From NCBI GenBank assembly GCA_031769625.1, contig JAUIMM010000637.1, positions 667,001-731,000 of the forward strand: a stretch of DNA of 64,000 bases, written 5' to 3'. Both the position numbers and the translations under genes were made by a program. The notes below the pieces were generated by a model that saw only the letters and a program-made list of their open reading frames with translations, was not told the origin of the DNA and made no database searches. Of this stretch, positions 33,241 to 45,472 are shown one piece after another (the stretch's first letter is position 1; every line of letters starts with the position of its first letter). Source of the stretch: Taudactylus pleione (lineage: Eukaryota; Chordata; Amphibia; Anura; Myobatrachidae).

Positions 33241-33671
33241 GCTACTTAAATGCTCTCCTCAGCAAAAGAAAGCTAAAGTATTTAATCATCATGCTACTGA
33301 TAGATATTCAACTAGAGACATATCTAATCTGTCTAACGTAGTCCGAACTCAACCTGTATTACACCACAAAATGCAGTACTGCATTAGGACAGGGGAGCAG
33401 GGACTCAGGAGGAATGGTGACAAAACTACAAAATTCTGTAGTATCTCAGGCAATGGCTCTAAAATACCTCAGGGGAAAAAACTGATGACCTTGAAAACCA
33501 TTAACAGAGAAAATAATTTATATTTTATCTACATTCCTGATCAAGTCCCGGAGCTATTAAACTTCTTCAGCAAATATATACCATCTGCCCTAAAACAAAA
33601 ATTAAATGGTAAAAACATAAAGAGCTACTTATCTAGGTCTAATAAAAAGATATCAATGACAACAAACTAAG
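33241..33671. other. Unassigned stretch
   Basis: A 99-codon plus frame at 33371-33670 has no recognised domain. Nothing else is supported. Confidence 0.3.
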
Positions 33672-33848
33672 GGGCATATGTATCAAAGCCTGATGTGAGT
33701 TAAAATTGTGAAATATATATCACCAACCAATCAGCTCCAAACTATCATTTCTTAAACACAGCCTGCAAAATGTAAGTTAGAAGCTGAATGGTTGGTGATA
33801 TATATCTCACAATTTTATTTCACATCAAGCTTTGATGCATATGCCCCC
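33672..33848. mobile_element. Hairpin MITE, GGGGCATATG ends
   Basis: GGGGCATATGTATCAAAGC and GCTTTGATGCATATGCCCC are inverted. Inner arms AATTGTGAAATATATATCACC/GGTGATATATATCTCACAATT also pair (given in two words). CTA or TAA at both borders. Confidence 0.8.
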
Positions 33849-34789
33849 TAGACCAGTAATAATTTAATTTGCCCGGGAAGAGTAAAATAAAAAAAGCAGG
33901 TCCCTGCGAAATCGTCCAGGTTATGTAATGTGTAATGTTGGTGCCCCCCTGAGGTACATAAACATATAAACAAAAGGTCCTGGCGCCAATGTCAAGATTC
34001 GAAACAGGTATGAAAAACAACACCATATAATTAGATACGGTATGATATGCCTACATATGAAAACATATTAAGGTTCTTCTCCAATGGTTATTCGTCCTTT
34101 TTCTTGTTTGAATTATGTTCTCATAAAAAGAAGAAGGGAACAATCCATAGTGTAGTAAGTCTCAATATAATGAACATATACACCCGTGGAATTATAAAGG
34201 TATAAAGAGGTAATTCCCTTTCGCAGGGTTCTTAGGTGGATGTCTCTATTTTTATGCAGCATAGAACGTATACTCACACGCTGGTGAGGTAATCAAAACA
34301 TATCAAGGTATCTTTAGTACGATCCCTCTCCTTCACTAGTCAGTGAGCACACCAAATAACCGTGCATAGGAACTTATTAGATGAGGTATAGTCAGCATAC
34401 CATACTCCTTAGCAGTATATTAAATAATCAGATCAGGCAATTAAAAATCTAATCTAATTTATTGCTGATGCATGAAAACAATAATAAAACAAGCAAACAA
34501 ATGCGCAGCCATATGTAATATACATAATACTGGAGTGTCACAGGGTAGATGGAACTGATCATGAAACCTGTATGACGTGCTGCCGGCCGGATGCTGTCCG
34601 GGTCAATATGTACCACGGAACCTCCTGTTGTAAATGTAAGAAAAGGGGAAAACTGCACTCGAACCAACGAGTTTCTTCCTCCGCAGAGGTATTTTGACTT
34701 TCTTTTTTAACTAACCCCCTGAGGTACGGTTGGAACAGACCCCTGGGGGTTAAAGGGTTATGTCTATAGTGTGGGGATGTAGTCATTCC
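33849..34789. other. Unassigned 0.9-kb stretch, possibly an old retroelement LTR
   Basis: No domain found. The TTATTGCTGATGCATG context near 34460 and the overall AT-rich, ORF-poor character would fit a pseudo-LTR, but no partner copy exists in the window. Confidence 0.25.
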
Positions 34790-34855
34790 GAAGGTAAGTA
34801 TCGGTGGTTAGGGTGCGGGGTTAAGGTTAGGCACTAGGGGGAGGGTTAATGTGAT
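34790..34855. repeat. Short TTAGGG-like fragment
   Basis: GGTGCGGGGTTAAGGTTAGG and CACTAGGGGGAGGGTTAATG, the same vocabulary as 6449-7265. Confidence 0.55.
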
Positions 34856-34862
34856 ATATATA

Positions 34863-35175
34863 CAGGGCCGGATTAAGGCCCACATGGGCCTGGAGCTGAA
34901 AATGTTCAAGGGCCTATACTGAGAAGGGGAAGAGCTGTGATCGGTGCTGTGTTGGTGTGGTCAAAGTCACCTTGGTTTGTACACCCCCTACACTATGAGA
35001 CACAATGTCTCCCTAACTACATAAAAATAGAAAAGTTGCATAATATTTTTTTAGGGGGAAAACTAGAAAAACTATTTATGGCCAGTTAGGTAATCATGTT
35101 GTCATGTTGATAGGCCTATTTTTATGTAGAGGCCTGGAGCTGTAGCTCCATCCGCCCCATTGTTAATCTGGCCCT
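34863..35175. mobile_element. hAT MITE with CAGGGCCGG end in a (TA)n tract
   Basis: CAGGGCCGGATTAAGG at the left and GTTAATCTGGCCCT at the right are inverted. TATATATA-type sequence borders both sides, so an 8-bp duplication is possible but not provable in the TA repeat (35174-35196). Confidence 0.7.
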
Positions 35176-35196
35176 ATATATATATATATATATATA

Positions 35197-36071
35197 GATA
35201 ACATAAAGGGAAGTACATGCAAAGAGCTTGACCAGTGAATATATATATATAGATCGATCCATGTATGATAACTTAGTACTCTCCAGCTGGAGGTGAATGC
35301 TAATAACAGAGAAATGTTGGCAATATGCGGCTTAGTACCAGAAACACTGAACATTGGAATGGAATGGACTAATTTACCACAACCTGTAATATTAAGCCCA
35401 TAGCTGCCTACCCCTCCTCTATTGTCAGGTAGACTCCTGGATTAGGATGAGACCCCCAAGAGAGCAGGCAGTTCTCAGAGAAAGACATTTACCTGCCTGC
35501 AAGGTGAGTTGACATGTACCTTAATGAACACAGTGGGGCTGATTCAGTCTATGCAGCCACAACGCCCCTATCCATCCCTTTGTTGCAGCGCAGCATTTGC
35601 ACCAGCCCTATACAAGTTGCATCTGAAATCAGATGGATGCAGCAAGTGCAGAGCTGCCCGGACGCTCTGAACCGCTGTACAGACTGTAGGGAGCAAGCCT
35701 GGAGCATTATATGTATGTAACTAATGTACCGCTAATTTATTGTCCAGGTTACCCATATCTGCTCAGGATTGCTCCTAGTAGACCTAGAGGAGCTAAACTG
35801 TATGTAACCCAAGGATATATGTTTTAAAAATAATGCTTTGTTAATTACAGTGTACTTATCTACAGTATAAAGTGTGTGATTACTGTGACTGGGGTCGAGA
35901 GCCCTTAATCTCTCTGCCACAGAAGGAGAAGGCACAATTATTTATCCTTCAGATTGCCGCAGTGTACCCTGTTCTCCATAACTAACCAAACCACCAAACC
36001 CCCATGGTGAGTGTTACATACACATAGTTGACCCTTTAGGGCTCTAATCTAGAAATTCAAATTCAAATGAG
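35197..36071. other. Mostly unassigned; partial GGGCTGATTCAG repeat
   Basis: GGGGCTGATTCAGTCTATGC at 35535 looks like a left end of the GGGCCTGATTCA family with no right end. No gene. Confidence 0.35.
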
Positions 36072-36074
36072 TTA

Positions 36075-36390
36075 AGGGGGTTATTCACTAGACGATTAAG
36101 TTGAACGATTGAACGATAATGATCGTTTGATCGTTCAATCGTTTGCAAATCGTTTGCAAAAGTGTCTAAAACGACCAGTGATGCCCGTGCCCACTGATCG
36201 TTTAGACATCTATCCTCTTTCCAACATGTTGGTCAACCTGACGATATCATCAGGTTCATCATGTTTCCAGATGATTGATGACCCTGCACTGCTCGTTCAG
36301 TGCAGGCTCATCACACGACTGACAAACGCCTGAACGATTACAATGTCGTAATCGTGCAGTCGTTTTCAGATCTGGTAGTGGATACCCCCC
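36075..36390. mobile_element. Harbinger-type MITE, family D copy 1
   Basis: AGGGGGTTATTCACTAGACG and GGTAGTGGATACCCCCC are inverted. TTA duplicates at 36072-36074 and 36391-36393. Interior rich in GAACGATTGAACGAT-type words and their complements, as in 42451-42877. Confidence 0.8.
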
Positions 36391-36460
36391 TTAACAGTCC
36401 CTCCAAACATAACAGTTGCAATGGCAAGGTCATGTAGATCACAGCTCTGTAGTCTTGAAG

Positions 36461-36867
36461 CAGGGCCGGCTCCAGGGGTCGGAGCACCCTGTGCTGGGCC
36501 TTGAGAAGGTGCCCTTACATCGCTTCCCCGCGTGCGTCCGAATTTGGGGGCGTGGCCTAATTACCATAGGCCACACCCCCTATGTGACGTTATTTGGAGG
36601 CATGTCCGCATGGCACGCCTCCAAATAACGTCAGGCTGGGGGTAAAGCCCAGCACTCCGTCACTGGCTGGGCTTCCCCCATTGCACCATTCACACTCCGG
36701 GGGTCCCCAGCCTCCCGATTTGACCACCCGCGGGCCACTTCGGCCCGCGAGTGGAACAGCGGGACAGCACTGTCCCGCTGAAATCGGGATGCTGGGGAGG
36801 GGTGCGCCCTCTACAGGTGGCGCCCCTGTGCGACCGCACTGGTCGAACACCCCTAGTGCCGGCCCTG
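36461..36867. mobile_element. hAT MITE with CAGGGCCGGC end
   Basis: CAGGGCCGGC and GCCGGCCCTG are exact inverses. The 8-bp flanks TCTTGAAG (36453-36460) and CCTTGAAG (36868-36875) differ by one base. The interior has a GGAGGCATG/CATGCCTCC and AATAACGTCA-type hairpin near 36590-36635. Confidence 0.8.
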
Positions 36868-36875
36868 CCTTGAAG

Positions 36876-38250
36876 GTTATTAGAAACCTGTCAGGTCTCT
36901 TGGTCAGGAGCAAACACCCTTTCAATGCCAATAGGTTGTCAGTATAATCCAAGAACAAATTATCCTTTTAGAAGCACCGTAGTTAGCGTTGCTGGTGTTG
37001 ATCACGCCCCCTCTGTATGATGTCACTTGGAGGGGGTGTGGCCTGCATCTGGCGCCGGGAGCGGGTGATTACAGCAATGCCCAGAGCATCCTCAGGATGC
37101 TCCGGGGAGCTGTAAGGGCAGCGTTGTGACCATATGAAGCGTCCTAAGGATGCTCCAAACGGCAGTGCTACAGAGATTTTGGTAGCAGGGAGCCGTTACA
37201 GGCACCATGCTAGCCAGATGCAGGAGCTGTGGGTGAGCGGCGGTGCCCAGAGAGCGCTGCACTCTGTACGGCCGCACCACTCGCACACCCCTGGTTACAG
37301 CCCTGCTTTTAGGAATCCAGATGCAACCATACAATTTACAATCACTGCTCTTTGGGCTGCAAATAATGTGTACCGTAAATCCTCCAGCTAATGCGTTTCT
37401 GAGCTGCTTGCACCAAAGGGTAATCAGAGAGCAGTCCCCAGAGCCCTGCACCCTGGCCGACTGCCCACTCAATGTGATGTCATGATGTCGCCTGTTCAGG
37501 GGACGAGGGCTGCTCAGGGTGTATTTTAGCCCTGCTCAGGCCCTGTACATCAGCAAGGTGGGTATGGCATGAAGTGCAGATATTTACCATACGCCTGAGT
37601 TATACAGACCTGGTGCCCCTCCATCGCTTTCTGTACTACGCTTGGTTTAATAACTGACATCATTATTAGAGCGCATTGCAGCAGCCCTATTCTTGTTGCA
37701 AAAGATCTATCTGAGATCAGATTTACTGTAATTCCGCACGTGCACAAGTTAGCACAGCCCATAATTCGGTCAGCATGTGTCCGCTGATTGCATGCGACTC
37801 AGCATTGCCGTGGCTGCGTACGGTATACCTGGCTCAGAGTAAGGACTGTGCAGAAACACGCAAGATCTGTACAACTGACGCAATATAAAGTCTGCAACTG
37901 CCCAGAAATGTGCAATGAAAATTGTGACTTTTGTTTGCTCACAAGATTATCATATTTGGTGTATTTACTTACCATGCAGTTTATTCAGACAGTAATTACA
38001 AATACAAATTAACTTTTATCTATCCTAAACAAACAATTTCTGGAACCATTATAGCTACAAGTTGTAAAACATTGTAAAATTTGAAAGCCCGAACTGTTAA
38101 GGGCAGTTAGTCTGCACACAACTTCATGCAAAGTCACAGTCCTGCCTGCTTCAGTGGCTCACCAACGCCACCTAGTGTCATTCTACCACTATATGTATAT
38201 ATACACAGTATGGATAGATAGATGGATAGATGATGAGTTGATAGCAGAAA
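36876..38250. other. Unassigned, with a hAT end near 37290
   Basis: CCCCTGGTTACAGCCCTGC at 37288-37306 looks like the right end of a CAGGGCTGTAACCAGGGG-type hAT, but no clean left end was found. The 126- and 85-codon frames here overlap on opposite strands and have no domain. Confidence 0.35.
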
Positions 38251-38252
38251 AA

Positions 38253-39154
38253 ATGGGAAAGTGTAAGGATCTGAGCGGCCTTGACAAGGGCCAAATTGTG
38301 ATGGCTATACGGCTGGGTCAGAGCATCTCCAAGTGGTCCAAGGAAGGAAAACCGGTAAACCAGGGACAGGGTCATGGGCACACAAGGCTCATTAATGCAC
38401 GTGGGAAGCGAAGGCTAGCCCATCTGGTTTGATCCCACAGAAGAGCTACTGTAGCACAAATTGCTCACACAGTTAATGCTGGCTTTGATAGAGAACACAC
38501 ATTGTCCATGCTGACCCCTGTCCAACACTGAAAGTGCCTACAATGGGCACGTGAGTGTCAGAACTAGACCATGGGGCAATGGAAGAAGGTGGTCTGGTCT
38601 GATGAATCAGGTTTTCTTTTACATCCTGAGGTGTGTGTGTGTGTCGTTTACCCGGGGAAGAGATGTCACCAAAATGCACTATGTGAAGAGGACAAGCTGG
38701 CGGAGATAGTGTGATGCTCTAGGTAATTTTCTGCTGGTAGACCTTGGGTCCTGGCATTCATGTGGATGTTACTGTGACACGTACCACCTACCTAAACATT
38801 GCTGCAGACCAAGTACACCCCCTTCACTGGCAACAGTATTCCCTGATGGCCGTGGCCTCTGTCAGCAGGATAATGCGCCCTGACGCACTGCAGACATTGT
38901 TCAGGAATGTTTTGAGGAACATGACCAAGAGTTCAAGGTGTTGACTTGACCTCCAAATTCCCCAGAGCTTAATCTGATTGAGGATCTGTGAAATGTGCTG
39001 GAAACACAAGCCCGAGCCATGGAGACCCCACCTCGCAACTTACAGGACTTAAAGGATCTGCTGCTAACGTTTTGGTACCATTCACCACAGGACACCTTCA
39101 GAGGTCTTGTGGAGTCCATGCCTTGATGTGTCAGGGCTGTTTTGGCGGCATAAG
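38253..39154 (+). pseudogene. Tc1-like transposase, second subfamily, decayed
   Basis: It starts MGKCKDLSGLDKGQIVMA, an opening typical of a common fish/frog Tc1 subfamily. The helix-turn-helix region is partly deleted (SISKWSKEGK is contiguous, missing about 20 residues). Further on are a WSDES-like catalytic context (TCTGATGAATCAGG at about 38597), a LGPGIHVDVTVTRTTYLN block (38738-38795), and PPNSPELNLIED near 38950, where the catalytic Glu would lie. Many frame changes and stops occur (for example near 38430 and 38560). The DNA also has a short TG repeat at 38629-38643. No terminal repeats were identified with confidence. It is older than the 49.9-kb element and not its relative at the DNA level. 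Confidence 0.8.
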
Positions 39155-39793
39155 AGGAACCTACACACAATATATATTGTTAAATACAATAGCGCAGCAC
39201 TCAGATCATAAAAAGCCCTAATTTTGTATATTTAATATAGTGCAAGTTTTTAGAAGTGAAGATGTTGCCCATAGCAACCAATCATAGTCTACTTAATGTG
39301 ATACCCAGGCTCGAGAGGTTATCAGAGAGGCAGGTTGGTTTCTTTAGCTTCCTCTAAACGGACACAATAATCACACAATATCAGAAGGATACAACGCTAT
39401 TAATTTTACATGCAAAAGTTGACCCATAACAGTACTGTAATAGCATTTAAAGCATACTTGCCTACTTTTGAAAACTAGTTTCTGGGAGATTGTACTGTAG
39501 GTGGTAACAGAACGCTGCTGAGGGGTTGTGTCACGTTTTGCCAAAAGGGCGTGTCTAGCTCCACCTGTGGGCGTGTCTAGCTCCACCTGTGAGCATGTCT
39601 AGCTCCACCTGTGGGCTTGTCTAGCTCCACCTGTGGGCATGTATTGTCACTCGGGGGCTCTGCAAAATAAATATACTGTCCCCTGAAATAAATATACTGC
39701 TGCTTTATATATATTGTGCTTTTTGTTATGTTATTATTAATGGGGAATGCAAGACATTGTAAAAGAATAACAGCTGGTTCCTCACTGAATAAT
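39155..39793. other. MITE scraps and a 24-bp-class tandem repeat
   Basis: 39229-39300 has the CCATAGCAACCAATCA MITE vocabulary. 39450-39490 has the CATACTTGCCTAC end. 39550-39640 holds about four units of GCGTGTCTAGCTCCACCTGT (a 23-bp-class tandem repeat). No gene. Confidence 0.5.
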
Positions 39794-40430
39794 GGGCCTG
39801 ATTCAGAGATGGGCCATAATATGATCGCAGCTTGCAAAAATATGCTAATGGTTCCAGAGCTTACTACAGCATAGAGCAGGCTTGCCGACTTTCTGGCTGC
39901 CCCTTCCAGGAGGGAGCAGCCGGATCGGCATTACAGGGGGCGTGGCCATCGCAAGGAGGCGGGGCTGGCCAGGTGATGCACATTTGTGGGCGGAGTGGGG
40001 GCGGGGCCACTCGATTATGTCATTTTTGCCCCACCCCCGCTACACAATGCCAATATTATAGGCATTGTGAAGCAGGGGGTGGAGTCAAAATGACACAAAT
40101 CGCGTCATGGCCCCCCTCGATGCGGGAGTTTCTAAGGTAAGTGCGGGGGAGTTAAGAGGGGTGGGCGGCAGCCGGGAGGATTGCCTGCCTTCTCGGAAGG
40201 TCGGGAGCGGCACCCGATTTTCAGGAGGCTCCCGACCAAATCGGGAGGGTAGGCAAGTATGGCATAGAGATGCCCACCACTGCTTTCTCATATGCGTACG
40301 GATATTGGTAACATTGACGCACATCGAGCGGACATCTTGCCCTTGCAGCAGGTCTGACCAGCCGCAGACTCGGCAGCTCTCCTGACACGCAGAGGGCTCT
40401 CATACTGCGTAGGACATCGCAAGGGCTAAT
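39794..40430. repeat. GGGCCTGATTCA repeat split by a CTTGCC MITE
   Basis: Left end GGGCCTGATTCAGAGATGGG at 39794. The inner MITE (39873-40264) starts CAGGCTTGCCGACTTTC and ends GGGAGGGTAGGCAAGTATGGC. GC-rich sequence continues to about 40430 with no clear right end. Confidence 0.55.
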
Positions 40431-41388
40431 TCACAGAAGATGAGCAGCAGAGGTAATTATTCCATGAGCTGCTGGATTTAGTATCTGTGTGGTTCCCAGT
40501 GCAGGGAGTACCAGCATTATGGAAGGTAGTGGACAAGGTGAGGTCACATTTATTTAAAAATCATATTGGACCTTTTGCTCCTAATATAAATTTATATACA
40601 TTATTTATTCCTTGTGTGAGAACATGAGATGTGTGTTACAAATGTATTTGCTGCATGTTAGTCCTCGCAGCGTTTAAGTAACTTTTTAACCCTGTATGTT
40701 CCCCCATCCGTCTCCTAGTGTCTGTGTGATCATTCTCTGGACACACATTTCCGTTAGCAAGTATATTATTTACTGTAAGAATGGCAGGAAATGTAATGTT
40801 TATTACTGTTTAGAACTTGATGTTAGCCTGGTCCATATGTCTGTGTCATTCATAACCACTAGAGCAAGGTGATACCTCCCAGAACAAAAGAGGTTAATTC
40901 CCACCTCCCCAGGGGACGCTCAGGATTTACCCCTCCTTCCATTTGCCTGTTTTGTGCCTCACATGAATCTTTCAGACTGAACGGAACCAACCCAGCAGGT
41001 GTTCATCAGGGAAGTAATATCCGGAGGAGGTAGGAGAAAGTGACAGCATAAGGGACTCGCACCAATCAGGAAACGGTGCAATTAAGCTGGGAGGTCACAA
41101 TATCGTGGGAAATTGGAAGATTTCAAAGCAGGTCACCGAAGGCAGCTCCACATGTTAGTCGCTGACTTTGGCTAAGAGGCCTCGCTCTGTCAAGGTGATA
41201 GTGGAACGCATCACCAGTTCTGTGGATTTATACTTCATAGGCAAACACAGGGGGGGTTTCCGTCTGCCTGGAAACCCCCCTCCCCAGCACACACCATGAC
41301 CACAATAGAAATAGTAATATAATACAATGTTACTAGTGCTGCATGTTCTTCTCAGTATCACAAATTAAATTATTAGCATCAACTGTGG
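40431..41388. other. Unassigned, low-repeat stretch
   Basis: It has fewer obvious repeats than its neighbours. ATGGAAGGTAGTGGACAAG followed by GTGAGG at about 40518 looks superficially like a first exon with a donor site, but nothing downstream supports it. Confidence 0.3.
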
Positions 41389-41475
41389 ATCTTTTAAAAT
41401 GTGTCAGCCAGTAATAAATATACCTGTGCACCAACTAGGAGATGTGGAAAACATACACTGTTAGGGGTGCACTGC
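41389..41475. repeat. Degenerate hAT MITE fragment
   Basis: GCCAGTAATAAATATACCTG and GATGTGGAAAACATACACTG correspond (in inverse-order reading) to the interior of the 27632 and 28042 elements. Its ends are lost. Confidence 0.45.
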
Positions 41476-41869
41476 TATAGACCATCAATAGGGTTAATAA
41501 TTAATACTGTATAATAATACACTATCCAGTACATAAGGAGACCGATATGTACATACAGTATATGTCCAGGGCAGTGCTAAGTTCTTCTGCTGCTCCCTCA
41601 GACTCCTGGACTTGCTCCAATGCTCAGGAATGGTGCCCACATCTGAAAAAAAAACATTCTGCTCAGAAAGGATGGTCCTACTGCCGCATCTAATGGCTCT
41701 CTGTGATCGCTGGTCCTGTATATGCTGGAATTATGCAACACAATATACTTTGTATGTAACATATTAAAGCTAGATAAGTGCTAATTATGCCCTCTTCATG
41801 GACCGGCCACACTCACTCTAAAATCAGGCATTTGGAAACCCCCCTCTAGACATCCTGGGTTTGCCACTG

Positions 41870-42310
41870 ATACTTTGGAAATTCTGCAAGGACCTATACG
41901 CTGTTCACTGCTGTGTGTTCTGTGATTAGCTTCTACTGTATGGGATCCTGGAAACGCTTGGTTGGACCCAGGGACTATCACTGCTGTGTGATCTCTGATA
42001 GTTTCTATGTGTGGGGTCCTGGAAGCGATTGAGTGGACTTATGCGCTATTCACTGCAAGTGTGATCAGTGATAGTTTCTACTGTGGGGACTGAGGGTCTC
42101 TAGCTATTTCGTGGAATTGTTCTGGGATGTTATACTTTACTGGGACTGCCTCTGTCTGGACTGCTACCTGTTTATTGCATGTTCACTGTATTTACCGCTT
42201 GTCCGTACATATTATCTGTTGCTGTGTGCTGTGGAAAAATAAACCATCACTTTGGTTTCATCTGCTCAGTGTCTGGGTGATTGAGAGAACCCCGTATCCT
42301 CACACCTTGT
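41870..42310 (+). repeat. 73-bp tandem repeat and LTR-like 3' region
   Basis: About three imperfect units with a 73-bp period (compare GTGTGATCTCTGATAG at 41986 with GTGTGATCAGTGATAG at 42059). Downstream is AATAAA at 42238-42243 followed by TGGTTTCATCTGCTCAGTGTCTGGGTG-type sequence and CCTCACACC. This resembles the polyadenylation end of an LTR, but no partner LTR or internal sequence is present. Confidence 0.45.
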
Positions 42311-42450
42311 ATGTGAGCTTTTCAGGCCACTTTAGGAGAAACACTATTAAATTGTCAAACAAAACAGACAGTGCTGACAGGAGAAAGGGTAGAAAATGGG
42401 TGCTATGTTTCACAGGCATTACCCGCCCCCAGAGAGGGCACTGACTGTTA

Positions 42451-42877
42451 AGGGGCACATCCACTAGACGATCTACTCCCTGTCCAATCTCTAAAAGATT
42501 TTCCCTTGATTTTTTACCTTGAAATTTTATCTTTCAGTCTGAACGATTTGCAAAAGATCTAACGATAAACTATGTTGTTTCAATCTGTGATTGACAGCTT
42601 TCAGCTATAGTGGGCAGATAGGGGTTCATCGTTTGATTGTTCAGCGTGAACGATGTGTAAACGATGTGTAAACGATTTGCAAGCAATCAAGGGAAATTGA
42701 CCTGCATGTTCAGTCGATAGAGGAGACGAACAAATGACCAGCGGGAGCGCGCATCGTACATCGTACATCGTTAGAAACAATTACTGCACGATTTGCAAAC
42801 GATTTTTAAACGATTGAATGATAACGATATCGTTATCGTTCAATCGCCTGCTAAAATCGTCTAGTGGATGCCCCCCA
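42451..42877. mobile_element. Harbinger-type MITE, family D copy 2
   Basis: AGGGGCACATCCACTAGACG and CGTCTAGTGGATGCCCCCCA are inverted. TTA duplicates at 42448-42450 and 42878-42880. The right part contains the palindrome TGATAACGATATCGTTATCG. Confidence 0.85.
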
Positions 42878-42960
42878 TTAGCCATGGAATGGATGGCTGT
42901 CACCGAGTGCCCTTCCAGAGTGCAGTTAATGCCTGTGACACTCAGCACCCAGCCACCATG

Positions 42961-42961
<1 letters not shown>

Positions 42962-42998
<37 letters not shown>

Positions 42999-43004
42999 TA
43001 TATG
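42962..43004. repeat. (TA)n microsatellite
   Basis: Pure TA alternation for about 34 bp, then a short tail. Confidence 0.9.
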
Positions 43005-43035
43005 ACGCAGTTAAGTTCATTTTAATGCCTTACAT

Positions 43036-43320
43036 TTGAGGCCACCATCGGGGGAGAAGAGGCCACCACACCTGCTGCCCGACACCTGCGCTGCAGATCA
43101 GTGCTGCGTTGTTGTTACACCGCCGATGCTGCTGCGGATAAGCACACTCTGTGCACCGCTGACTAGCCGGCCACCGCTACACAAAACCTTGCCCCCCCCG
43201 ACATTCCGGACTCGCACATGCTGCGCCCGATGTTTTCAGTAACCGGCAGTTAATGTAAACTTTGCGGGGTAGCGGGAGGCTTCATTAAAAATCGGGAGGG
43301 TAGACAAATCTGATTTAAAG
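43036..43320. repeat. GGGTAGACAAATC-type MITE, right part
   Basis: GC-rich interior ending ATCGGGAGGGTAGACAAATC and TTTAAAG, as in 23579-23880. Left end not found. Confidence 0.45.
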
Positions 43321-43495
43321 TGAACATACTTTTTAGCATAAACTTCTCTGCAAATCACGCAAGTAAACACACTCCCGCACTTGGGAATGTACACAGTTCA
43401 GCGGCTTTTAGTGTTAAGCAAAGTCCAGCATGAGAGTAAATACATATAGCTGCATAAAGTTCTCTGCGATTTAGCCTTAAAGCAAATTCCAACGC

Positions 43496-44018
43496 TAAGG
43501 GTCTGATTAATTATGGATCGCTATTGCGATCCTAGCTCCATAATCGCACGTAGGTCTGCTGCGAAAATATGCTAATGAATGCAATCGCATCCATGCCACA
43601 GATAGGGGTTGACTTACTATTGACACAATCACCAGCAACCAGCAATAATAGCAGACACGGCCATCAGCAGCAGCACTCTATCTGGGACAGGCAGACGATG
43701 TAGGAGCCTCCTGTGCATTCAGCAACACCACAATATCCAGGAGTAAACAGCAGCCTGACCACAACACTCCCTCCAGTGATCAGACCGCACATAACAGCCA
43801 GGGTCCTGACAGGCATCCAGCGCCAGCTACATGCAGCTAGGATTCTCTTCACTGTGGCAGCTTCCTGTGCCACAGCCGCTGACCCCTCAGAGCTCTCATA
43901 AAGACTACCTTCCCCTGAATGCTGGGGCATACTCTTCACTGGCACTCGGATCTCTGGGGTGCTACATGATGGACCAGCTCCACAGTTACATTCCCACCTG
44001 TGAACCCCCCTCTCACTG
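43496..44018. repeat. GGTCTGATTAATTATGG repeat, partial, then GC-mixed
   Basis: AGGGTCTGATTAATTATGGA at 43496 parallels the left end at 22288-22310 and contains the TAGGTCTGCTGCGAAAATATGC block of that family. The right end is unclear. No gene. Confidence 0.4.
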
Positions 44019-44510
44019 TCTGGGGCCTATTCATCATTACTTAACAATCGATGGAGGTTATTAGGTTTAGAACTCACATCTCCCACCTACCTGGCTGCCT
44101 GGCTGCAGCCGCGGACCCCGACCTCCCATCTGATTTTTATTTTTAACTTTACTTTTTTTTTTTTTAACTTTACTGTGTTCTGCCGGGAGAACACAGTCAG
44201 AGCAGCAGCCGGAGCCGGAGGAGGGATCAGGGAGCGACGGAGGGAGCCGAGGAGGACCTGCTCACGCTGACAGCAGGTAAGTATAACTCACTATACGCCA
44301 CCTGAGAGTGGCGTATAGTAACACCATCAAATTCCAAAAATACATAATTGTTGGAATTTGATAATTAGCCTATTTTCTACATCCCCATACTAGTGTACGG
44401 GGAGTGTGGAAATTAACGCAGACGCACTTAACCAGGAGAAATTAACACAGACGCACTTAACCAGGAGATATCACTGAGTGTGTTGATGAATACTAAAAAA
44501 TGGTAATTGA

Positions 44511-45472
44511 CTTTTATATCAATGGAAGATATTTTATATTCCTCTTCGGATAAGTTCCCTGATTTTGCCAGTACCTGGTTCCTTTGGTTGGAATACAAGT
44601 CCTCAGATGAATACAAGAATTATATGTCTTCCACCAAATCCCGGCAGAGGCAGCCCGACAGAGGAGGAAATCCTGATCGTCCCCAGGTAAGTATAAACTA
44701 ACCTAATTTTACCCCCTAACCCTGACCATCTTTTAGGGTGCCTAACCCTAACCTCCCCCCCGTGCCTAATGCTTATCCCCCCTCTGTGCCTAAACCTAAC
44801 CCCCCCTTCCCCGCCGCCTAATCCTAAATCCCCCGGGGGGGTGCCTAACCCTAACCTCCCCCCGGGGGTGCCTAACCCTAACCTCCCCCTAGCCTAACTC
44901 TAACCTCCTGGGGGGCTAACCTTAAGTCCCCCCCCGGGAGCCCTAAACCTAACCCTCCCCCCCAGCGGCTGTCCACGCTCGGCGCCCAGCATCACTTCGA
45001 TCGGGATGTTGGACACCGGTCTCCCGGCGTCTGTAAAATGACAGGCATCTAGATTTAGACGCCTGCCATTTAACCCTTGCCGGGATTAAGTAGTCTGGAA
45101 GCCGGCGGTCGGCATTCCGTCCGCCGGCTTCATAAACGTATACCCTTCCACCTCACCTATCACATAAATCATGACTTTTAGAACAATGACTACTATTTGT
45201 TTGTTTTTTTGTTTGAGATGATCTATTCTCTTCTCTACTCTCATTATTTTCCCCTTTGCTTTTTTTTTTTACTTTTTCTTTTATGGTCCCTTTTTTTTCC
45301 TTCCTTTTATAAGATATTCTATACTTTATATATAATACATTATTTGTGTAATTGAGTTTTTTTCGAATGTCTTTTCAAGCATCATTTGTTCTGGTTTATT
45401 TCAGATGTGAAATGTCTATTTTATTTATGTTTTTCTATATATTCTAATAAAAACAGAATACATAAAAAAAAA
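44511..45472 (+). mobile_element. L1-like LINE 3' end with target duplication
   Basis: The first 150 bp encode a C-terminal ORF2-like frame (SMEDILYSSSDKF then TWFLWLEY). The segment ends in TCTAATAAAAACAGAATAC followed by an A9 run. GGTAATTGA (44502-44510) and GGTAATTAA (45473-45481) bracket it as a 7-bp-plus target duplication. AATAAA, an A-tail, a target duplication and 5' truncation are marks of target-primed reverse transcription. A TTAGGG-like repeat is nested inside at 44690-45140. Confidence 0.7.
44700..45140. repeat. CCTAACCCTAAC-like repeat (TTAGGG-type, reverse orientation)
   Basis: Degenerate C-rich units such as GCCTAACCCTAACCTCCCCC, then GC-rich sequence with CTTGCCGGGATTAAG and the hairpin GCCGGCGG...CCGCCGGC near 45098-45128. 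It matches the vocabulary of 1682-7040 in reverse orientation. Borders are approximate. Confidence 0.65.

Noticed and set aside
40518..40545. First coding exon with a splice donor
   Set aside because: ATG plus a GTGAGG donor-like sequence is expected by chance at this scale; no continuation or promoter evidence.
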